DNA from: Pelagibacteraceae bacterium AG-422-B15
GTDB taxonomy: Bacteria; Pseudomonadota; Alphaproteobacteria; Pelagibacterales; AG-422-B15
NCBI GenBank assembly: GCA_905182345.1
Contig: CAJJBG010000014.1
Span: forward strand, 1-46,330
Direction: 5' to 3'
DNA length: 46,330 nucleotides
Under the pieces are notes generated by a model. It was not told the DNA's origin. It did no database searches and worked only from the letters and a program-made list of their open reading frames with translations. The position numbers and the translations under genes are program-made. This document shows positions 22,604-31,228 of this stretch, piece by piece; positions within the stretch are counted from its first letter, which is position 1, and each line of letters begins with the position of its first letter.

Positions 22604-23361
22604 TAAGAGTCTTTAGCAGATCGAATTAATGCAAAAGTCTCTTCGCTAGTAATCTTGTTATTAGAGAAGAGGCTTTTAATCTTGTTATTATCTGCCTGAA
22701 AAAATAAATTTAATTTTATTTCCTCAGAAACAGTTGTAGGTATTGATGGTAAATTATTTTTCCTTAAGCCTTCAACTTCTTTAATTTTTTTTTCTATTTT
22801 ATTGTCATTTTTAATTGATTGAGTAAATAATGCATTGTTTAGAGTGTATTCATGGCCACAATATATTTGTGTATCACGTGGTAAGGCTCTTATCTTACAA
22901 ATTGAATCCCACATTTGTTTTGATGTTCCTTCAAATAATTTTCCGCAACCTAACGAAAAAATAGTATCACCAGTAAATACAGCTTTTTTAGACTCTAGAT
23001 AGAATGCAATATGACCCAAGGTGTGCCCAGGAACTTCGATGACTTTAAATATATAGCCATCAAAGATAAATTCTTCATTTTCACTTAGGAGTAAATCTAT
23101 TCCAGGAATTCGATTCTTATCTTTTTTACTTCCAATAACTGATGCGTTATATTTTTTTTTAAGATCTAAATTTCCACCAACGTGATCAAAGTGATGGTGA
23201 GTATTTAATATATATTTAAGATTCAAATTATTTTTTTCAATAAACTTAATTATTGGTAAAGATTCTGATGGATCTATTACTAAAGCTTGGTTTTCAAATG
23301 AAATTATATAAGCGTAATTGTCATTTAAACATGGAATAATATTAATTTCTAAATCATTCAT
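22600..23361 (-). CDS. gloB: Hydroxyacylglutathione hydrolase (glyoxalase II)
   Basis: LNTHHHFDHVGGN; PGHTLGHIAFY; FTGDTIFSLGCGKLFEGTSKQMW; YCGHEYTLNNALF. Confidence 0.94.
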   Translation of the reverse strand: MNDLEINIIPCLNDNYAYIISFENQALVIDPSESLPIIKFIEKNNLNLKYILNTHHHFDHVGGNLDLKKKYNASVIGSKKDKNRIPGIDLLLSENEEFIFDGYIFKVIEVPGHTLGHIAFYLESKKAVFTGDTIFSLGCGKLFEGTSKQMWDSICKIRALPRDTQIYCGHEYTLNNALFTQSIKNDNKIEKKIKEVEGLRKNNLPSIPTTVSEEIKLNLFFQADNNKIKSLFSNNKITSEETFALIRSAKDSY

Positions 23362-23366
23362 ATAGT

Positions 23367-23978
23367 TTATTTTTTAGAAATTAAAAAAATACCATCTTCA
23401 GCAAAAAAATTATCTATCCAACTTTTATTTTTAAAGTTTTCAATTAAGTGATTTTTTAAATTAGCTTTTTTTTCAATTTTTATATCTATTGTATTACACA
23501 GATCAATAAAGTCATAAATGGTACAAAAATGTAGATTTGGAGTTTCATACCATGAATAGCTTAACTGATCACTTACGGGCATAGTTCCATTTAGCATTAA
23601 ATGTAAACGAATTTTCCAATAGCCAAAATTAGGAAATGAAATAATAGCCTTATTAGATATTCTTACTAATTCTTCTAAAACTTCCTTGGGTTTTTTTGTT
23701 GCTTGTAGGGTGTAGGTTAAAATAGAAAAATCAAAGGAATTGTCTGGATAGTCAGATAAATCTTTGTCAGCATCCCCTTGAATCACTGAAATGCCTTTAG
23801 ATAGGCATTCACGAATTTTATCTTGATCAATTTCAAGCCCACGACCATGAATTTGTTTTTTATTCTCTAAGAAGTGAAGTAAGGAACCGTCGCCACAGCC
23901 AACATCAATTACACTTGATTTAGATGGTATAAGTTTTGCAATTATATCAAAATCTTTATTGGTATTAAACAAACTCAT
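23367..23978 (-). CDS. metW: Methionine biosynthesis protein MetW
   Basis: [59 protein letters not shown]. Confidence 0.93.
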   Translation of the reverse strand: MSLFNTNKDFDIIAKLIPSKSSVIDVGCGDGSLLHFLENKKQIHGRGLEIDQDKIRECLSKGISVIQGDADKDLSDYPDNSFDFSILTYTLQATKKPKEVLEELVRISNKAIISFPNFGYWKIRLHLMLNGTMPVSDQLSYSWYETPNLHFCTIYDFIDLCNTIDIKIEKKANLKNHLIENFKNKSWIDNFFAEDGIFLISKK

Positions 23979-25093
23979 AGCTTTTTATAGGTTGCATCTA
24001 GGAATTCTTCAACCGTAGAGAAAAACTCAGGCTCATCAAGTAAAAAAGAATCATGCCCTTTATCAGTAATAATTTCTACAAAACTAACATTTAAACTTAA
24101 TGCGTTAAATGTTTTTACTATTAATTTATTTTCAGCAGTAGGATATAGCCAATCACTTGAAAAGGATGCACATAATATATGTGATTTCGTGTCTTTAAAT
24201 GCCTTAATTAATGAGCCACCATGATCTGCTCCTAAATCAAAGTAATCCATAGCTCTGGTAATATACAGGTAGCTATTAGCATCAAAGCGATCTACAAACT
24301 TAAAACCCTGATGACGTAAATAGCTTTCTACCTGAAAGTCTGCATCAAAAGAAAATTCAATTTTACTTTTATTTTGTAAATTTCTACCAAATTTTTCATG
24401 TAGCGATTGTTCTGATAGATAACTAATATGAGCTGCCATTCTAGCAACAGACAAGCCTTTGATTGGCTTGGTGTTAAATTCATTATAATTGCCAGATTTC
24501 CACTCAGGATCTGCCATAATTGCTTGTCTTGCTAGCTCGTTAAGAGCAATATTCTGAGCAGAATGACTTGTGGTAGTAGCAATTGGTATTGCAGAAAAAA
24601 TATGATCTGGAAACTGTGATAGCCATTCAAGAACCAACATTCCACCCATGGATCCTCCAACAACTGAAAAAAGTTTAGTTATATTTAAGTTGTCTATTAA
24701 TAATTTCTGGGCCTTAACCATATCTGAAATAGTAATAACAGGAAAACTAAGTCCATATTCTTTTCCTGTTTCAGGATTTACCTCATTAGGACCAGTTGAT
24801 CCCATGCACCCACCAATTACATTGGGACATATTATAAAATACTTATCAGTATCGATAGATTTACCAGAACCTATTAAAAGTGACCACCAACCATTTTTCT
24901 TGGTAATAGGATGTTCACTTGCAACATATTGGTCTCCAGTTAAGGCATGGCAGACCAGTATGGCATTAGACTTATCTGAATTAAGTGTTCCATAGGTTGT
25001 ATAGGCTGTTTTAAATGGTCCAAGCGATTTTCCACAGTCTAAGACTAGGGGATTATTCTTGGATGCTAACTCTACAATTATATTTTCGTTCAT
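23975..25093 (-). CDS. metX: Homoserine O-acetyltransferase
   Basis: [64 protein letters not shown]; adjacent metW. Confidence 0.95.
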   Translation of the reverse strand: MNENIIVELASKNNPLVLDCGKSLGPFKTAYTTYGTLNSDKSNAILVCHALTGDQYVASEHPITKKNGWWSLLIGSGKSIDTDKYFIICPNVIGGCMGSTGPNEVNPETGKEYGLSFPVITISDMVKAQKLLIDNLNITKLFSVVGGSMGGMLVLEWLSQFPDHIFSAIPIATTTSHSAQNIALNELARQAIMADPEWKSGNYNEFNTKPIKGLSVARMAAHISYLSEQSLHEKFGRNLQNKSKIEFSFDADFQVESYLRHQGFKFVDRFDANSYLYITRAMDYFDLGADHGGSLIKAFKDTKSHILCASFSSDWLYPTAENKLIVKTFNALSLNVSFVEIITDKGHDSFLLDEPEFFSTVEEFLDATYKKL

Positions 25094-25121
25094 GTTTTAA
25101 AAAAAATTATACAGCATGCAT

Positions 25122-25153
25122 AAAAAAACCACCTAACAACTAAGCTTGGCGGT
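25122..25153 (-). terminator. Rho-independent terminator between the SAM-II-like aptamer and metX
   Basis: Minus strand ACCGCC-AAGCTTAGTTGTTA-GGTGGT-TTTTTT: 6-bp stem with one G-U pair, extendable across a bulge, followed by a U run. Confidence 0.75.
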
Positions 25154-25163
25154 CAATAGATCA

Positions 25164-25218
25164 CCTCTTTAGCTGTTTTTATTTTGCGCCCGCAAGCTGT
25201 AAATCAAATCAGCGCACC
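25164..25218 (-). ncRNA. SAM-II-type riboswitch aptamer upstream of metX
   Basis: Minus strand GGTGCGCTGATTTGATTTACAGCTTGCGGGCGCAAAATAAAAACAGCTAAAGAGG: P1 UGCGC/GCGCA, loop start UGAUUU, A-rich linker and GCUAAAG tail followed by a purine-rich SD-like stretch. From memory this matches the SAM-II (RF00521) layout, including the marine metX aptamer. Confidence 0.87.
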
Positions 25219-25221
25219 TTT

Positions 25222-25250
25222 TTCATACTATTTGATTGATTATAAGTCAA
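25222..25250 (-). promoter_or_regulatory. Putative sigma70-type promoter for the riboswitch-metX transcript
   Basis: Minus strand TTGACT (25250-25245), 17-nt spacer, TATGAA (25227-25222); predicted start falls just before the aptamer. Confidence 0.55.
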
Positions 25251-25326
25251 TTACGCAAATAAAATAATAATCAATTTTAAAAGAATTTCTTTAAAATTAG
25301 TCAATATTCACATATCAATTAGTTAA

Positions 25327-26412
25327 ATGATTAAAAGTAAAATTATAAAAAATATTAAAAATTACCAAGGTGGCAAAAGTGAAATTCTTGGAATGAAAAG
25401 TGTTATTAAGCTCTCATCCAATGAATCACCATTTGGTCCAAGTAAGAAAGTATTAAAAAAAATTAAAGAGCTATCTCTAAATACAAATAGATACCCAGAA
25501 AGTAATAGCATTGATTTAAAAAAGTCTATTTCCAAGAGACATAATATAGCTATTACCAACATTTTTTGTGCTAATGGTTCCGATGAAATTCTTGGATTAA
25601 TTTGTCAGTTATATTTAAACAAAGGTGATGAAGTTATTATTCCAAAAAATAGTTTTTTAATGTATGAAATTTATTCAAAAATTAATGGAGCTAAAATTAT
25701 AAATAGTCAGACAAACGATTTTGCTGTTAATACAGATAATATACTTAAAAAAATTACTAAAAAAACAAAAATTATATTTATAGCAAATCCAAATAATCCT
25801 ACAGGATTATCAATTCCAAAATCCAATTTAGATAATTTTATTAAAAAAATTCCAATACGAATATTAGTTGTTTTAGATGGTGCTTATGCTGAATATCTAG
25901 GTAATAAAAATTATGAAAGCGGTATGAGCTATGTTTCAAATTACAAAAATGTTCTTGTAACAAGAACATTCTCTAAAATTTATGGTTTAGCTTCATTAAG
26001 ATTGGGTTGGTGCTATGCTAATGAGAAAATTATAAGGCTACTTGATAAAATAAGAGGCCCATTTAATGTTAATAAAATTGCTCAAGCAGCAGGATCAATA
26101 GCTATATTAGAAAAAAGCATAGAAAAGAAGTTGATATCTCATAATACAATTTGGTTGAATAAAATTAAAGATGAGCTTAAGAAACTTCCATTAGTAATTT
26201 ATGATAGTGAGGCAAATTTTTTATTTATAAAGCTTAAAAAAGGTATAAAAGAAAAAGAAAATCTAAATAAATATTTATTAAACAAGTCTATCATTATAAG
26301 AACTTTAGATAACTACAATATTCATGACTGCATTAGAATTACAGTGGGAACTGCAAAAGAAAACTTAGTATTAATAAAATCTTTCAAATCCTTTTATAGC
26401 AATGAAAAATAA
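25327..26412 (+). CDS. hisC: Histidinol-phosphate aminotransferase
   Basis: KLSSNESPFGPSKKV; NPNNPTGLSIP; TRTFSKIYGLASLRLGWCYA. Confidence 0.92.
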   Translation: MIKSKIIKNIKNYQGGKSEILGMKSVIKLSSNESPFGPSKKVLKKIKELSLNTNRYPESNSIDLKKSISKRHNIAITNIFCANGSDEILGLICQLYLNKGDEVIIPKNSFLMYEIYSKINGAKIINSQTNDFAVNTDNILKKITKKTKIIFIANPNNPTGLSIPKSNLDNFIKKIPIRILVVLDGAYAEYLGNKNYESGMSYVSNYKNVLVTRTFSKIYGLASLRLGWCYANEKIIRLLDKIRGPFNVNKIAQAAGSIAILEKSIEKKLISHNTIWLNKIKDELKKLPLVIYDSEANFLFIKLKKGIKEKENLNKYLLNKSIIIRTLDNYNIHDCIRITVGTAKENLVLIKSFKSFYSNEK

Positions 26413-27331
26413 TATAAAATTCGAAAATATTGCCATAATTGGTCTTGGTTTAATCGGCTCATCATTGGCGCTTGCTTTAAAAAAGCATAAGATTGCAAAA
26501 TCAACAACAGGGTATGCTAAAAGTGCAAAGACAAGGCAAATAGCTAAAAAGCTTAAGCTAGTATCTAAAGTTGAGTCATCGCTTGAAAAAACAGTAAAAA
26601 GTGCTGATTTAGTCATTATTTGTACCCCATTAAGTACATATAAAACATTAATTGGTTCGATAAGGCCATACTTAAAAGTAGGGGCAATTATCTCTGATGT
26701 TGGGTCAGCTAAAAGCAAAGTTATGGCTGATGCTGAAAAAATACTTGGCAATGATTTTGATTTTATTCCAGCTCATCCAATAGCTGGAACAGAGCAAAGT
26801 GGCCCAGAAGCAGGATTCTCAGAACTTTTTATAAACCGTTGGTGCATTGTTACGCCGTATGCACATAGCAAAAAAAAGAACATTATATTAATAAAAAAAC
26901 TATGGCAGAAAATAGGAAGCAGTGTCGAGGTAATGACTCCCGAACATCATGATAGAGTTTTGGCAATAACATCACACCTACCACATTTAATAGCATATAA
27001 TATTGTTAATACGGCTGCTGACTTAGAAACAGTAACAAAATCTGATGTTATTAAATATAGTGCTAGTGGATTTAGAGATTTTACCAGAATTGCATCGTCA
27101 GATCCGACTATGTGGAGAGACATATTTATTAATAATAAAGAGGCTGTCTTAGAAATGATTGGCAGGTTTTCAGAAGATTTAAGCGTTTTACAAAAAGCAG
27201 TCAGGTGGGGTGATGCTGCTGCTTTATTTAAGTTATTTAGTGGCACTAGAAAGATTAGAAAAAAAATTATTGCAGCAGGTCAAGATATTGATACTGCCGA
27301 TTTTGGTAGAGTCAAAAAGAAATTAAAATAA
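26402..27331 (+). CDS. tyrA: Prephenate/cyclohexadienyl dehydrogenase
   Basis: IIGLGLIGSSLALALKKH; SDVGSAKSKV; PAHPIAGTEQSGPEAGFSELFINRWCIVTP; overlaps hisC end. Confidence 0.92.
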   Translation: MKNNIKFENIAIIGLGLIGSSLALALKKHKIAKSTTGYAKSAKTRQIAKKLKLVSKVESSLEKTVKSADLVIICTPLSTYKTLIGSIRPYLKVGAIISDVGSAKSKVMADAEKILGNDFDFIPAHPIAGTEQSGPEAGFSELFINRWCIVTPYAHSKKKNIILIKKLWQKIGSSVEVMTPEHHDRVLAITSHLPHLIAYNIVNTAADLETVTKSDVIKYSASGFRDFTRIASSDPTMWRDIFINNKEAVLEMIGRFSEDLSVLQKAVRWGDAAALFKLFSGTRKIRKKIIAAGQDIDTADFGRVKKKLK

Positions 27332-27967
27332 GTTACTTAAATCAAATTCAAAAAACAATAGTTTAATTTTATTATTTTTTATATTTATAGGTGCTGTAAA
27401 TTTTTTACTACCATCTTCTTCATAAATACTTACTTGTAGATTTCCATTTAGTATATTTTTGTTATAGTTAATTTTGCCATCTATTAAAATATTATTAAAT
27501 GTTTTTTTAATAGTACCAAAAATCAAACTTTTATAATTTACATTATTTTCTTCAAAAATTATTGAGAGGTTTTGAATTTGGCCTTCATTAAATATAATGG
27601 TCATGCGACTTTGTTCATTATTAATATTCAAACTATGTATCAAATCTTTATATGACAGTAATGATGATTCTGATTGAATAAGAATCTTTCTAAGTGAAGT
27701 GGGAGATACACTAATTTTAAGTTCAGGTATTTCTATCTTGAAATAAGCGTCATTGTTTAGTTCTACTATTGTATTTTTTAAATTTGCTTCAAGTCTATAA
27801 GGGTAGCCAGAAATATTGACTTCACTAGATTGAATATTATTTGAGCTTAGTGTTTGAATAATATTACTTTTAAATTTTATAGATGTGTAAAGCCAGTAGA
27901 CAGAATAAATAACAAGCAACAGGATAATGGAGGCAGTAATTCCTTTAAAAAAATTTGTTTTATTCAT
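27323..27967 (-). CDS. DUF2125-like membrane-anchored protein
   Basis: N-terminal TM segment, then SGYPYRLEANLKNTIVELN, typical of DUF2125; position next to tyrA agrees with alphaproteobacterial gene order. Confidence 0.6.
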   Translation of the reverse strand: MNKTNFFKGITASIILLLVIYSVYWLYTSIKFKSNIIQTLSSNNIQSSEVNISGYPYRLEANLKNTIVELNNDAYFKIEIPELKISVSPTSLRKILIQSESSLLSYKDLIHSLNINNEQSRMTIIFNEGQIQNLSIIFEENNVNYKSLIFGTIKKTFNNILIDGKINYNKNILNGNLQVSIYEEDGSKKFTAPINIKNNKIKLLFFEFDLSNLF

Positions 27968-28052
27968 AAATTGCTAACAGAACTATATACAACTAAAGCA
28001 TTGTTTTAATGCATTAAATTTAAGTTATCCACAGTTTCAAAATTAAATTTAG

Positions 28053-28799
28053 TTACAATGTGGATTGATTTTGGGCTTCTAATAGCAGTTCGTCAGATTT
28101 TTGTTCAATTTTATACTCTAGAACTTTACTAAATTCCTCACTTTTCAATCCAGGTTGAATTGGCCTTAGAAACTCTATTACTATAGTGCCCGGATAACGC
28201 AAAAATTTTCTTCGAGGCCAAAAATATCCAGCATTAACAGCCACAGGTAGGCAGGGAATATTTAGTTCACTATATAGTGCTGTAATACCATATTTATATT
28301 TTTTTCTCTCTCCTATGGCTGTTCGGGTTCCCTCAGGAAAAATCAGTAGTGGCCTAGGATCTTTATCCATACTGATTTTTGCCGCACTTACCAGAGTTTC
28401 AATTGGCGTTTCACCTTTTTTTCTATTTACATAAATAAAGTTGGCTTTTTTAAATGCAAGTCCAACAATAGGAATATAGAGCAATTCTTTTTTTGCAACT
28501 ACACTTGGCTCTTTAATTATGTAATTTAGAAACATTGCCTCTGCTAAAGATTGATGTTTTGCAGCAATTAAATATTTTCTAAATTTTGGTATATTTTCCG
28601 TGCCACGAAACTCTACCTTAAGGTTCGCCAGATATTTTAAATTGATAAATGAATGTACCGACTGGAATCGTATTAGCCAAAAAATTGCTTTTCTTGGCAT
28701 GACAAAGGTAACTGGTGCTAATAAAATTGAGCTAATTAAAAAAATATAAAAAAATATGTTAGATAGCAATGATCGAATGATTAACATTTTAAATCCCAA
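28053..28799 (-). CDS. plsC: 1-acyl-sn-glycerol-3-phosphate acyltransferase
   Basis: AAKHQSLAEAMFL (HX4D-like, with E) and FPEGTRTAIGERKKYKYG. Confidence 0.9.
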   Translation of the reverse strand: MGFKMLIIRSLLSNIFFYIFLISSILLAPVTFVMPRKAIFWLIRFQSVHSFINLKYLANLKVEFRGTENIPKFRKYLIAAKHQSLAEAMFLNYIIKEPSVVAKKELLYIPIVGLAFKKANFIYVNRKKGETPIETLVSAAKISMDKDPRPLLIFPEGTRTAIGERKKYKYGITALYSELNIPCLPVAVNAGYFWPRRKFLRYPGTIVIEFLRPIQPGLKSEEFSKVLEYKIEQKSDELLLEAQNQSTL

Positions 28800-29388
28800 T
28801 TAATAAGCTTAATGAAGCTCTAACATACTTTATATACTCAAGGCCTAATTTTTTAACCATTAACAATAAATTAGTTGATTGAGTAATATCTATAATATTT
28901 GCAGCATGGTAATATAAAATATTTGTATCATGAAATCTAGAAAACTCTAATTTAACTCTTGGAATATGGTAATCTGATGTCACAATAATTAAATTTTTAT
29001 AGTTAAAATTTCTAGACCATAAATATGCTTCTCTTGAATTCTCAAATGTATTTTTTGAAATTCTATCTATATCTACGCAACAATCAAACAAGTTGTTAGA
29101 GAAGGCATCGTTAGCATATAAAGATCTAATCTTGAGATTTGTAATCTTACTATTAACTCCAGATATAAGGAGTCTTTCGCCAACACCATTTTTTAAAATC
29201 TTAAGTCCGCTAGAAATTCTATTACTGTCTCCCGTTAACACCACTACCGCTTCAATATTATTTTTACTATAGTCATCCATTAAATTTTCTGGGATTTTAC
29301 TAAGGTAGTAAAAAAAATGACTAACTACTAAAACTATTGCTAGGATCAAAGAGATATATACTTTTTTATTAATAAATTGCTGTATCAT
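28789..29388 (-). CDS. YdcF/SanA-like (DUF218) membrane protein
   Basis: N-terminal TM; VVVLTGDSNRISSGLKIL; NTFENSREAY; LIIVTSDYHIPRVKLEF. Confidence 0.88.
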   Translation of the reverse strand: MIQQFINKKVYISLILAIVLVVSHFFYYLSKIPENLMDDYSKNNIEAVVVLTGDSNRISSGLKILKNGVGERLLISGVNSKITNLKIRSLYANDAFSNNLFDCCVDIDRISKNTFENSREAYLWSRNFNYKNLIIVTSDYHIPRVKLEFSRFHDTNILYYHAANIIDITQSTNLLLMVKKLGLEYIKYVRASLSLLIGI

Positions 29389-29436
29389 CTTAAAAAATAG
29401 ATTATTCTAAAAATCAATATTTAACTAAATATTTTT

Positions 29437-29826
29437 ATGATTATTTCCTGCCCATCATGTGATGCAAAATACCTCGTTGACCCAGTTCAAATTAATATTG
29501 GACGCCAAGTAAGGTGCGCACGTTGTAATTTTTCATGGTTTCAAGATAATAAAAACTTTGAAGAGGAAAAAAGTAAGATTATTATAAATAGAAATTCTAA
29601 AAAATCGAATTCAAACTCTAATAAAAATCTTCCTGCAGTTTACAAGGAAAAAAAGAAAATTCCATCTGATCTAATAGTGATGGCCTTCTTTATATTATTT
29701 ATTTTTATTGTTCTGAGTTTTAATTTTTTTAATGAATACGTAACAAGGTTTTATAATAGTCATTATTATGACATAACTGTTTTAAAAATTAATATAATTA
29801 ATTTTTTTAAGTCCATTTTTAACTAG
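29437..29826 (+). CDS. MJ0042-family zinc-ribbon protein with C-terminal TM segment
   Basis: MIISCPSCDAKYLVDPVQINIGRQVRCARCNFSWFQ (CXXC...CXXC) followed by one TM helix. Confidence 0.85.
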   Translation: MIISCPSCDAKYLVDPVQINIGRQVRCARCNFSWFQDNKNFEEEKSKIIINRNSKKSNSNSNKNLPAVYKEKKKIPSDLIVMAFFILFIFIVLSFNFFNEYVTRFYNSHYYDITVLKINIINFFKSIFN

Positions 29827-29849
29827 CAATAACTATTAAAAGTATACGC

Positions 29850-31100
29850 TTAAAGTTCGATCTCTTGCACAATAATATCTTCAAATGATTGCCTTTTTCT
29901 TATTGTAGAAAAAGTATCTTTATCTATTAGTATTTCCTCTATAAGGGGACGAACATTATAATTTGAACTCATTGAAGATCCGTAAGCCCCTGAATTTAGA
30001 ATGGCTAATAAATCACCTTCCTTTACATCGTAAAACTCACTAGTAGATAATAATTTATCTGTTGATTCGCAAATTGGTCCAACAATATCGGTAGGAATTT
30101 TTTCTGTATTTTTAATTTTAGAAACAGGCACTATTTTATGATAACTGTCATATAAAGCTGGCCGCATTAAGTCGTTCATCCCACTGTCGGTAATTATAAA
30201 TTTTTTATTTCCATGTTTTTTAATATATAAAACTTTTGTGATTAGTGCCCCAGTATTCCATGATAAATATCTACCTGGTTCAATTACTATTGTAAGTTCA
30301 TTGGTGTCAAATGAGCTCTTAACTAGGTCTGCATACTCTAGAATAGGAAATTCTTCATTGTTATTTTCATAGTCAACACCATAGCCGCCACCTATATCAA
30401 GTACTTTAATTACCTGCTCATTTTTGTTTATCTTTTTTAACAATTCATTAGTTTTTTTAAAAACTGCTTGAAAAGGTTCAATGTCATGTATTTGACTGCC
30501 AATATGAAAAGCTATACCGACTATATTGAGGTTACTAAAGATTTCTCTATTTAAGAATATTTCTTCAACTTCATCAAATGGAATCCCAAACTTATCACTA
30601 AGACTGCCGGTTGAAATATTTTTATGAGTCTTACCAGCTATATCAGGGTTTAACCTAATACCTATTTGTTGTACTAAGTTAAGTTTATGAGCAATCTTAT
30701 TTATGGCACTTAATTCGCTCACAGATTCTACATTTATTTGGAATATATTATTAGATATTGCATATTCAATCTCCTCATAGGTTTTACCCACTCCTGAAAA
30801 AACTATATCTTGAGGACTAATATTTGCCATTAGAGATTTTCTCAATTCACCAGCGGAAACAACGTCAACACCAGCACCTTCTTTTTGTAGAATATTTAGT
30901 ATTGATAGATTTGAATTTGATTTTGTTGCGTAACAAATTTTTAATTCCAAGTCTTTAAATGCATTTTTTAGAACATTAAAATTATTCTTAAATGCATTAG
31001 CGCTGTAACAATAAAAAGGTGTAGGAATATTTTTAGCTATATCTTTTATTGAAACTTCTTCAGATCTTAAGTCTTCATCTATATAATCAAAATATTTCAC
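29850..31100 (-). CDS. lysA: Diaminopimelate decarboxylase
   Basis: PTPFYCYSANAF, CYATKSNSNL, GIAFHIGSQI, LDIGGGYGVDY, GPICESTDKL, GAYGSSMSSNYNVRP. Confidence 0.95.
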   Translation of the reverse strand: MKYFDYIDEDLRSEEVSIKDIAKNIPTPFYCYSANAFKNNFNVLKNAFKDLELKICYATKSNSNLSILNILQKEGAGVDVVSAGELRKSLMANISPQDIVFSGVGKTYEEIEYAISNNIFQINVESVSELSAINKIAHKLNLVQQIGIRLNPDIAGKTHKNISTGSLSDKFGIPFDEVEEIFLNREIFSNLNIVGIAFHIGSQIHDIEPFQAVFKKTNELLKKINKNEQVIKVLDIGGGYGVDYENNNEEFPILEYADLVKSSFDTNELTIVIEPGRYLSWNTGALITKVLYIKKHGNKKFIITDSGMNDLMRPALYDSYHKIVPVSKIKNTEKIPTDIVGPICESTDKLLSTSEFYDVKEGDLLAILNSGAYGSSMSSNYNVRPLIEEILIDKDTFSTIRKRQSFEDIIVQEIEL

Positions 31101-31104
31101 AGTA

Positions 31105-31227
31105 TTAAATTGCTGTAATTAGAATTATATGGTTCAGAGCAACTGTCTCTGGAAGTTCCAAAGGGCCTTTTTTACCACAACTGAACATTAGTAGCCCTAA
31201 TACTATAAAAAGAGTTATTTTTCTCAT
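31105..31227 (-). CDS. lptM: LptM/YifL-like small lipoprotein (40 aa; not in the ORF track)
   Basis: Manual translation: MRKITLFIVLGLLMFSCGKKGPLELPETVALNHIILITAI*. Signal-like N-terminus, lipobox-like Cys and CGKKGPLELP motif; lies between argH and lysA, the usual position. Confidence 0.8.
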   Translation of the reverse strand: MRKITLFIVLGLLMFSCGKKGPLELPETVALNHIILITAI

Positions 31228-31228
31228 G

